NCBI RefSeq assembly: GCF_947497275.1
Contig: NZ_CANMFS010000004.1
Span: forward strand, 1 to 64,000
Origin: an uncultured Sulfitobacter sp.
GTDB lineage: Bacteria > Pseudomonadota > Alphaproteobacteria > Rhodobacterales > Rhodobacteraceae
Direction: 5' to 3'
DNA length: 64,000 bases
A program made the position numbers and the translations under genes. Under the pieces are notes generated by a model. That model made no database searches. It had not been told where the DNA came from and saw nothing but the letters and a program-made list of their open reading frames with translations. Every line of letters starts with the position of its first letter. Within the stretch, counting starts at the first letter, position 1. This document shows, piece by piece, positions 58,013 through 64,000 of this stretch.

Positions 58013-58924
58013 ATGGCACGCAAACGCAAAGGGCGCGACATTTCTGGTTGGATCGTGATCGATAAACCCGCGGGCCCCACTTCAACCACCGTTGTGAACA
58101 AGGTGCGCTGGGCCTTTGACGCCAAAAAGGCGGGCCACGCCGGAACGCTCGACCCGGACGCGACCGGTGTTCTGGCCATCGCGCTGGGCGAGGCCACAAA
58201 AACGGTGCCCTACATCACCGATGCGCTGAAGGCCTATGAATTCACCGTTCGTTTGGGTGCAGCCACCAATACCGACGATGCCGAGGGCGAGATCATCGCG
58301 ACATCGGACAGCCGCCCGACGGATGAAGAGATCAAAGAGGCACTGCAGCGTTTCATCGGCGACATCAAACAGGTGCCGCCGCAATTCTCTGCCGTGAAAA
58401 TCGACGGCGAGCGTGCCTACAAGCGGGCGCGCGACGGCGAGGAGATGGAGATCGCCGCGCGCCCTCTTTTTGTCGAGAGCCTTTTGCTGCTGGACCGGCC
58501 GGATGCAGATCACGTCACGCTTGAGATGGTGTGCGGCAAGGGTGGTTATGTCCGGTCCATCGCGCGCGATCTGGGCGACGCGCTGGGCTGCAAGGGACAT
58601 GTACGCGACCTTCGCCGCACCTGGTCCGGGCCCTTCGAGATCGAGAACGCGCTAACGCTTCAGCAGATCGAGGACATGGCCAAAAGCCCGGATCTCGACG
58701 CGCATTTGGGACCGCTTGAATTGGGGCTTCAGGATCTTCCCGAAGTCACCGCGAGCGCAGACGGGGCGGTGCGTATGCGCAACGGCAATCCCGGTATGGT
58801 CTTCGTTAAAGACGTGGAATACGGTGACGAATGCTGGGCTTCTTACGAAGGCCGCGCCGTCGCCGTTGGTCGGTATAAATCGGGCGAACTGCATCCGTCC
58901 CGGGTGTTCAACACCGCAGACTGA
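58013..58924 (+). CDS. truB: TruB, tRNA pseudouridine-55 synthase
   Basis: A 303-residue enzyme that makes pseudouridine 55 in tRNA T-loops. The signature has the catalytic Asp in [20 protein letters not shown], preceded by [13 protein letters not shown] and followed by [18 protein letters not shown]. The thumb has [23 protein letters not shown] 58013 matches the family start ([13 protein letters not shown]); the frame is open upstream. It lies 88 bases after the glycosidase. Confidence 0.97.
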   Translation: MARKRKGRDISGWIVIDKPAGPTSTTVVNKVRWAFDAKKAGHAGTLDPDATGVLAIALGEATKTVPYITDALKAYEFTVRLGAATNTDDAEGEIIATSDSRPTDEEIKEALQRFIGDIKQVPPQFSAVKIDGERAYKRARDGEEMEIAARPLFVESLLLLDRPDADHVTLEMVCGKGGYVRSIARDLGDALGCKGHVRDLRRTWSGPFEIENALTLQQIEDMAKSPDLDAHLGPLELGLQDLPEVTASADGAVRMRNGNPGMVFVKDVEYGDECWASYEGRAVAVGRYKSGELHPSRVFNTAD

Positions 58925-58974
58925 CAGCGGGGTGACGATTGCGCTGCCTACCTCGCTGTGCGAGCAACACCGCC

Positions 58975-59499
58975 ATGATCATCCGAAGCCACACAAAGGG
59001 CGATGCACCCTCGACGGCGGTTTATTCACCGTGCGAGAGGTTTCGCTATAGCCTCACGCGCGTCTGGCACCCCGAGAGCCGCCGCGTCGCGTTCATCATG
59101 CTGAATCCGTCCACCGCGACCGAGATACAGAACGATCCCACGATCGAGCGATGTGAACAACGCGCCCGTAGATTGGGGTACGGGGGCTTCGAGGCCGTAA
59201 ACATCTTTGCCCTGCGCGCTACCAATCCGCGCGATATGCGCGCGGCGACCGACCCGGAAGGCCGCGACAACCGGCGGTATCTGGTGCAGGCCGCGACACG
59301 GGCGGACACGGTGATTGCAGCATGGGGCGTCCACGGTGCCCACCGCGATCACGGTCCGCGCATGGCCGCGTGGCTGCACGGACATGGTCATCTGCTCCAC
59401 CATCTTGGCCTGACCAAACATGGCCATCCACGCCACCCCCTGTACCTGCCCTATTCCGCGCAACCGGTCCGTTGGACCGATCCGCTGCAGATCACCTGA
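58975..59499 (+). CDS. DUF1643 domain protein
   Basis: A 174-residue protein of the DUF1643 family. The sequence has RYSLTRVWHPESRRVAFIML, NPSTATEIQNDPTIERCEQR (conserved NPSTA motif), GYGGFEAVNIFALRATNPRD and VIAAWGVHGAHRDHGPRM. The catalytic or ligand role is unknown; DUF1643 resembles uracil-DNA glycosylase-fold domains. It starts soon after truB, and no ribosome site is obvious. ATG 58975 is used; an upstream start at 58939 is possible. Confidence 0.87.
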   Translation: MIIRSHTKGDAPSTAVYSPCERFRYSLTRVWHPESRRVAFIMLNPSTATEIQNDPTIERCEQRARRLGYGGFEAVNIFALRATNPRDMRAATDPEGRDNRRYLVQAATRADTVIAAWGVHGAHRDHGPRMAAWLHGHGHLLHHLGLTKHGHPRHPLYLPYSAQPVRWTDPLQIT

Positions 59500-59595
59500 C
59501 ATTAACCTTACCTACGTTAGTCTTTTGACGATTCGGGGCAAATCTGTGCCTATGGTTCCGAGGCGTTTCGTCTCGCTTCAGTGGAAAATGAAACT

Positions 59596-60660
59596 ATGTT
59601 GTGGCTAGCGGGATTGATGGGTTTGATGGCGGTCGGCACGGTCGCGTTTGTCGAGCCGGAAGGCGAGGAAGAGCTGGAAGACGTGCCTCAGGATCCACCC
59701 GAACTGGGCCCCGACGGCATGCTCCACGACCATGCTCATGCGGTAGAGGCACCACCCTTCACCGAAGAAGAGGCACCGGACCCGCGCGGCGGCGATGATG
59801 CCGCCGATCTTCCTCCTTTCGTGCCGGACGAAGCAAACCGCGTGGTCGAACAGCAGGGCAGTGCCGGTGACGACCTGCTGCAAGGTGCAGCCGGCAGCGA
59901 CTGGATCGGTGGCGCCGAGGGGGCGGATACGCTGCGTGGCGGCGATGGCGACGATGCCTTGCGCGGCGGCGATGGCGGCGACGCGCTTGAAGGCGGTACC
60001 GGCAATGACCGGCTTGACGGCGAAGACGGGCAGGACACGCTGCACGGCGGCGATCAGGCCGATGAGATTTTCGGGCACAACGACAACGACAGACTGTGGG
60101 GGGACGCCGGCAACGATACCCTTCAGGGATCCGCTGGCAATGATATGTTGCAGGACGGGGATGGCGACGATGCCCTGCACGGCGGCCTTGATGACGACAC
60201 GCTCGATGGCGGGTCCGGGGCGGATACCCTGTTTGGCGGCTGGGGCGATGACGTGCTGACCGGCCTGATGCCCGCGCAGATCGACGGTCGGATGGTCGAC
60301 ACCGACACGGCGGATTATCTGAATGGCGGTGGCGGGGATGACAGTATTCTTGCAGGATCGGGTGATATCGTGACCGCCGGCAGCGGAGCCGACCAGATCG
60401 TCCTCGGGGAATGGCTGGTCGAGGGCGACGACGCGCAGATCCTTGATTACACGCCCGGCTACGACAGTCTTGTCCTGATCTGGGACGACGGTGACAGTGA
60501 TGTACCCGATGTGCAGATCGCGGACGACCCCGAGGTCGAGGGGCGCACGATCATCATGATGAACGGCGCGGTGGTTGCATCGGTGAACGGAACGGATCTG
60601 CAGCCGGGCGACATCGCACTTGTCCCGCTCAGTTCCGCGGTGACGCTGGGCTTTGCATAG
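59596..60660 (+). CDS. Calcium-binding RTX (hemolysin-type repeat) protein
   Basis: About 354 residues. An N-terminal hydrophobic helix (MLWLAGLMGLMAVGTVAFVE) is followed by an acidic spacer rich in Asp, Glu and Pro (about 20-90). Tandem GGxGxDxLx nonapeptides follow (about 95-225), for example GGDGDDALRGGDGGDALEGG, which bind Ca2+ as a beta-roll. The C-terminal part (about 230-354) is a beta-rich cap with GSGADQIVLGEWLV and VLIWDDGDSD. RTX proteins are usually secreted by a type I exporter; none is adjacent. ATG 59596 is preferred over a GTG at 59581. Confidence 0.87.
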   Translation: MLWLAGLMGLMAVGTVAFVEPEGEEELEDVPQDPPELGPDGMLHDHAHAVEAPPFTEEEAPDPRGGDDAADLPPFVPDEANRVVEQQGSAGDDLLQGAAGSDWIGGAEGADTLRGGDGDDALRGGDGGDALEGGTGNDRLDGEDGQDTLHGGDQADEIFGHNDNDRLWGDAGNDTLQGSAGNDMLQDGDGDDALHGGLDDDTLDGGSGADTLFGGWGDDVLTGLMPAQIDGRMVDTDTADYLNGGGGDDSILAGSGDIVTAGSGADQIVLGEWLVEGDDAQILDYTPGYDSLVLIWDDGDSDVPDVQIADDPEVEGRTIIMMNGAVVASVNGTDLQPGDIALVPLSSAVTLGFA

Positions 60661-60840
60661 CGTTATCTGTATTTACGCTGATCCAAATCACGTTGCGACG
60701 TCAATAAGCCTTTGCCAACGCCGCCGATCTTTCCTATACGCCCCCATCTGCCGCGACTCGCGCGGGAGTTACTCCACGGGCCTGTGCTGGACGACATCCC
60801 GGCCTGTGCCATTACACCAACTTTTTAGAAGGAGACCCCG
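60661..60840. other. Leader region of rpsO
   Basis: This 180-base spacer precedes rpsO, which is often autoregulated by S15 binding a leader structure. I see an AGAAGGAG ribosome site at the end but no convincing pseudoknot or promoter by eye. Confidence 0.35.
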
Positions 60841-61110
60841 ATGTCGATCACAACAGAAGAAAAATCCCGCCTGATCAAGGAATTCGGCGCAAAAGACGGC
60901 GACACCGGTTCGCCAGAAGTGCAGGTTGCCGTTCTCAGCTCCCGCATCGCCACTTTGACCGAGCATTTCAAGACACATAAGAAAGACAACCACGGTCGCC
61001 GTGGTCTCTTGAAGATGGTCGCGACCCGCCGCAAATTGCTGGATTACGTAAAATCCAAGGACGAATCGCGCTATCAGGACCTGATCAAGCGTCTGGGCCT
61101 GCGCCGCTAA
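60841..61110 (+). CDS. rpsO: Ribosomal protein uS15
   Basis: An 89-residue small-subunit protein that binds the central 16S domain and bridges to 23S. It reads [20 protein letters not shown] and continues with [22 protein letters not shown], then the conserved [20 protein letters not shown] and a C-terminal YLKSKD-like [28 protein letters not shown] lies eight bases before the ATG. Its intrinsic terminator directly follows. Confidence 0.98.
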   Translation: MSITTEEKSRLIKEFGAKDGDTGSPEVQVAVLSSRIATLTEHFKTHKKDNHGRRGLLKMVATRRKLLDYVKSKDESRYQDLIKRLGLRR

Positions 61111-61132
61111 GCGCCAGTGCCTACTGCAAATT

Positions 61133-61168
61133 AAAAAGCCGCGCTTCAGAACCGAAGCGCGGCTTTTT
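61133..61168. terminator. Intrinsic terminator after rpsO
   Basis: AAAAAGCCGCGCTTC (61133-61147) pairs with GAAGCGCGGCTTTTT (61154-61168) over a six-base loop, with the T-run included in the stem. Being A-rich before and T-rich after, it can end both rpsO and the convergent amidase gene (stop at 61171). Its presence between rpsO and pnp makes rpsO-pnp readthrough unlikely here. Confidence 0.9.
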
Positions 61169-61170
61169 CA

Positions 61171-62568
61171 CTATATGGCTGGCGTTACCACTTCGATTTG
61201 CGGGCTGCGCGCTTCGATGGCCGCTGCCGCGTCCAACAGGATATCCTCACGAAAACGGGCACCGATCAGCTGCGCACCCATCGGGGTATGTCCCGCCTCG
61301 CCTTCTTCGAAACCGGTGAAGACCGACATCCCCGGCAGCCCCATCAGCGGCAGGCCCACCTGGGTCAGCTGCGCTTCCATCACCCGCGGGAAATCATCGA
61401 GATCCAGCAAGTCGGGAAAGGGCGGTTCCGCCGACACGGGGCAAATCAGCACGGGCCGGTCCGCGAGGAAACGCTGCCATTCGCGCTGGAATCCCAGCCG
61501 CGCCTGCAGCGCGTCCAACACTTCTCCGAGATCGGGCAGCGGCGTCAATTTGCGCATCTCAGAAAGTACATGCGCGGCGTCCGGGTCAGCCTCACGGGCG
61601 AAAGCCTCGGCAGCACCGTGCGTCATTTCTGCCAGCCACAGCTGCGCTTGACGGCGTGCAGGTTCGCGGAACGGCGGGCATGGTATTTCATCCACTGTCC
61701 AGCCCCCGTCCGTCAGTGCATCCGCCGCGTGACGCAGTGCCCGTTCCACCAGCGGGTGCGTGTTCAGGCCTTCGGGTGCCACACACAGCGACGCGCGGCG
61801 CGGATAATCGGGGCCTGAAAACGCAACAGGTGCGTGCCACGGATCACGCTGGTCCGGCTGCGCCATTGCTGCAAGCGAAAGCCGCAGATCAGCGACCGAC
61901 CGGGCGTGTGGACCGGACACGGCCATAAGCTGCGCACCGATATGGCGGTCCGGCGCCGACGGGTTCCACGCCGCGACACGGCCCAACGTCGGCCTGATCC
62001 CCTGTAATCCGCAGGCATAGGCCGGATAGCGAATGGACCCGCCGATGTCGGTGCCATGCCCTACAGCCCCGATGCCAGCCGCAGTCGCCGCTGCGGCACC
62101 TCCCGACGAGCCACCGGGCGTGATGTTCGGATTATGGGGGTTTCGCGTGTGCCCGTGGAGCGAATTGCGCGTAAACCAACGCAGCGAAAACGCAGGCGTG
62201 TTTGTCCGTCCGATGATGATCGCACCGGCGCGGCGCAGGTTGGCCACAACTGGATTGTCCTCGGTCGCGACAAGATCCTTCTGGATGCGCAGGCCATTCG
62301 TCGTTGCAAATCCTTGCTGATCGACGTTTTCCTTCGTCGTGACCGGAACACCCGCCAGCGGTCCGGGGTCTTCTCCTTTCGCGATGGCGTCATCTACTGC
62401 ATCGGCGGCCCGCAGCGCGGCCGCGTCGTCGCGCGCCACGACCGCGTTGATTGCGGGATTAACCGCATCCATTCGGTCAAGCGCGGCCTGCGTCACGTCG
62501 CGCGCACTTACCTCTCCGTTGCGGATCAATTCGACCGTTTGTGTCGCTGTGCGTGCCCAAAGCTCCAT
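61171..62568 (-). CDS. Amidase (amidase-signature family)
   Basis: A 465-residue amidase. The Ser-cisSer-Lys triad is visible: Lys in GVPVTTKENVDQQG and the serines in PGGSSGGAAAATAAGIGAVG with GTDIGGSIRYPA. Members hydrolyse primary amides, aryl amides or, as GatA, tRNA-linked Gln/Asn; this one lacks obvious GatA context and so is a general amidase. The start at 62568 has GGGAGA upstream; the frame is open 17 codons further. It is convergent with rpsO. Confidence 0.9.
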   Translation of the reverse strand: MELWARTATQTVELIRNGEVSARDVTQAALDRMDAVNPAINAVVARDDAAALRAADAVDDAIAKGEDPGPLAGVPVTTKENVDQQGFATTNGLRIQKDLVATEDNPVVANLRRAGAIIIGRTNTPAFSLRWFTRNSLHGHTRNPHNPNITPGGSSGGAAAATAAGIGAVGHGTDIGGSIRYPAYACGLQGIRPTLGRVAAWNPSAPDRHIGAQLMAVSGPHARSVADLRLSLAAMAQPDQRDPWHAPVAFSGPDYPRRASLCVAPEGLNTHPLVERALRHAADALTDGGWTVDEIPCPPFREPARRQAQLWLAEMTHGAAEAFAREADPDAAHVLSEMRKLTPLPDLGEVLDALQARLGFQREWQRFLADRPVLICPVSAEPPFPDLLDLDDFPRVMEAQLTQVGLPLMGLPGMSVFTGFEEGEAGHTPMGAQLIGARFREDILLDAAAAIEARSPQIEVVTPAI

Positions 62569-62709
62569 CTTCAATTCTCCCTTCGCTTTCCTGCCAGCGT
62601 TGCACAGCACCCGCAGCACAGCAATTGCCCGATCCGGTAATCTCCTGTGCGATGTGTAGAATACCCCTAACCGTTCACATTACCATACTCTGGCAAAGCG
62701 AGACCGCAG

Positions 62710-63302
62710 ATGACGAAGACGATTGTGAACAGCTGGAACGAATGCGATCCCCTGAGACATGTAATTGTGGGTCGTGCCTCATGCGCTTGCGATCTGGTTG
62801 TGCAGCACGGCTTTACGACCAACCTGAAGAGCTTCGAGTGGTTGCACCGCCGTTTCCTGGATCACCGGGTACACATCGTCAACTTTCCCGGTGATCCTCA
62901 TCCTATTTACATCGACGCGACGTTCATGCCGCTGCGTCCGGGTCTGATCCTCAACAATCTGCAACGGCGCCTGCCGAAAGACCAGCGTAAGATGTTCGAA
63001 CAGAATGACTGGCAGATCGTCGATGTGGCGCACCCGACCCACGATACACCGCCCCCACCCTGTGCTATTCCTCGACATGGCCGTCGATGAACGTGCCGGT
63101 GCTGGGCCCGGAAACGGTCTGCGTCGAAAAATCAGAGGTGTATCAAGTCAAGCAGATGGACAAGCTGGGCATGGACGTCGTCGAAGTGAAACTACGCGAC
63201 GCCTTCGGCGGTGGGTTGCACTTCTTCACGGCAGATCTTTACCGCGCCGGCGGACGTGTTGACTATTACGCCAACTGCCATGATTTGCCGGGTGGTGTAA
63301 TA
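62710..63302 (+). pseudogene. Glycine/arginine amidinotransferase-family gene, decayed
   Basis: Homology to amidinotransferases (AGAT-like guanidino-group enzymes, normally about 360 residues) is split. The N terminus (VNSWNECDPLRHVIVGRA) is fused directly to the central CDLVVQHGFTTNLKSFEWLH, so about 180 residues seem deleted. FPGDPHPIYIDATFMPLRPG and MFEQNDWQIVDVAHPTHDTP follow in frame; a C-run near 63050-63062 then breaks the frame, and LCYSSTWPSMNVPVLGPETV, VDYYANCHD are in the next frame. The catalytic Cys block FGGGLHC reads FGGGLHFF. So it cannot be functional. Confidence 0.8.
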
Positions 63303-63342
63303 CCGCGCTGGCAGGCGCAGCCGTTAATCCGACTATTTCGCC

Positions 63343-63555
63343 TCAGACCGGCACGTTGTCGAACAGGTCGTCGTCGTCATTCTCCACGGCGTCCCACTGG
63401 TGCGGCGCGCTGCGGCTGGCGGGTGCGTCCCGCTCCGACAACGAACGCGTGATCCGGCCGATCCTCTCGCACAGCGCCTGACGCTCATGCGGTCCGGCAG
63501 ATGCTGCGAGCCTGTGAAGTTTGTTCATCTGTTGCGCGAGTTCTCGATGTTCCAA
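63343..63555 (-). CDS. Small coiled-coil-like hypothetical protein
   Basis: A 70-residue protein, if TTG 63555 is the start: it begins [20 protein letters not shown], has [20 protein letters not shown], and ends with an acidic [13 protein letters not shown] tail. GGGGGG lies 7-8 bases before the TTG. The frame is open further to 63786 but the extension is cysteine- and arginine-rich and unconvincing. It seems a plausible small helical protein, but I do not recognise it. Confidence 0.45.
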   Translation of the reverse strand: MEHRELAQQMNKLHRLAASAGPHERQALCERIGRITRSLSERDAPASRSAPHQWDAVENDDDDLFDNVPV

Positions 63556-63797
63556 AAGTATACCCCCCGTTAGTACCTGTTCCGAAGGATAACACAGTTT
63601 CGATTCTTCGCGACATGGTTGTAAATGAAGCGTTCGGATCGGCGATTTGCCGCCCTTCCCATCACACTGGATCTGATGTATGGGCCAAGGATCTGAAAGC
63701 CGGCGCCCGGACCTCAGCGCCGACAAAAAGAAGATACCGGGGTCAGAGGGAATACGCCCTCTATGCAAAGGCCAATGGGCCAACACAGGAAACGATG
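63556..63797. other. pnp leader region with small hairpin
   Basis: No gene is seen. AGAGGG (63745-63750), six bases, CCCTCT (63757-63762) could form a small hairpin about 35 bases before the pnp start; in E. coli the pnp leader is processed at a hairpin by RNase III and PNPase itself. The likeness is only positional. A stretch GCCGGCGCC near 63701 is GC-rich. Confidence 0.35.
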
Positions 63798-64000
63798 ATG
63801 TTTAACGAAGTGAAGAAATCTATCCAGTGGGGCGAAGAGACCCTTACGCTGGAAACTGGTAAAGTGGCCCGTCAGGCCGACGGCTCGGTGATTGCCACCT
63901 ACGGCGAAACCTCCGTCATGGCCAACGTCACATTCGCACGCCAGCAGAAGCCCGGTCAGGACTTCTTTCCACTGACCGTGCACTACAACGAGAAATATTA
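63798..64000 (+). CDS. pnp: Polynucleotide phosphorylase, 5' end only
   Basis: The first 67 codons of PNPase, cut by the window edge. It reads [20 protein letters not shown], then [20 protein letters not shown] and [20 protein letters not shown], the start of the first RNase PH domain. AGGA lies seven bases before ATG 63798; ATG 63795 is an adjacent alternative. PNPase degrades RNA 3' to 5' with phosphate and is part of the degradosome-like machinery. In many bacteria it directly follows rpsO; here about 2.7 kb separates them. Confidence 0.95.
   Translation, partial: MFNEVKKSIQWGEETLTLETGKVARQADGSVIATYGETSVMANVTFARQQKPGQDFFPLTVHYNEKY

Overview
The window looks like about 64 kb of chromosome from a marine alphaproteobacterium of the Rhodobacterales (Roseobacter group). 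The evidence is a high-GC composition, gene orders typical of that group (rsmB-like / heparinase-like / purH / lspA / DUF3035 / two M16 peptidases; rpoE-chrR beside a lipid-modification operon), Rhodobacterales-type proteins such as the DUF1674 Sdh assembly factor and ALDH16, and a GC-rich intergenic repeat of a kind I remember from these genomes. I see no prophage, integrase, transposase or CRISPR array. It is mostly core chromosome with a few decaying genes.

Layout. 0.2-7.4 kb: two DnaA-box-like sites, msrPQ (periplasmic methionine sulfoxide repair), a broken fasciclin gene, clpB with a heat-shock-type promoter, a small unknown gene, pyrF. 7.6-14.1 kb: NUDIX hydrolase divergent from a zinc-ribbon DinB, an N-formylglutamate amidohydrolase family gene, tRNA-Val(GAC), rpmJ, a secreted unknown, a YghU-type glutathione transferase and an orphan iron-type ABC permease. 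14.1-23.4 kb: one minus-strand operon holding an AMP-forming acyl-CoA ligase, a complete LivGHM-SBP-LivF-type ABC importer, a VIT1/CCC1-like membrane protein and a PaaK-like ligase; it reads as import coupled to CoA activation of an unidentified carboxylate. A hybrid sensor kinase and an OmpR-type regulator (23.6-26.2 kb) diverge from it. 26.3-32.0 kb: WGR protein, M20 amidohydrolase, an orphan formate dehydrogenase alpha subunit, a histidine phosphatase and a GST.

32.1-38.2 kb is the most coherent stress module. Sigma factor RpoE and its zinc anti-sigma factor ChrR face a five-gene operon (FAD amine oxidase-like, DUF1365, GPH-type transporter, DUF3833, SDR). Every junction in that operon is a 4-bp stop/start overlap, and the divergent spacer carries two RpoE-like promoters with identical 18-bp spacers. 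In Rhodobacter sphaeroides the related genes belong to the singlet-oxygen regulon linked to membrane lipid modification.

38.2-45.6 kb: rmuC-mutL, a control region with a nested palindrome before uraH, then deoC with an ALDH16 whose C-terminal half is a pseudo-enzyme domain (deoxyribose to acetate). 45.7-55.1 kb: a probable envelope/purine operon. 53.1-53.8 kb: a frameshifted PhnD-like gene. 55.2-64.0 kb: Sdh assembly factor, dapB, then a loosened rbfA-truB-rpsO-pnp translation locus into which a phosphodiester glycosidase, DUF1643, an RTX-type protein, an amidase and a decayed amidinotransferase gene have been interposed. pnp runs off the right edge.
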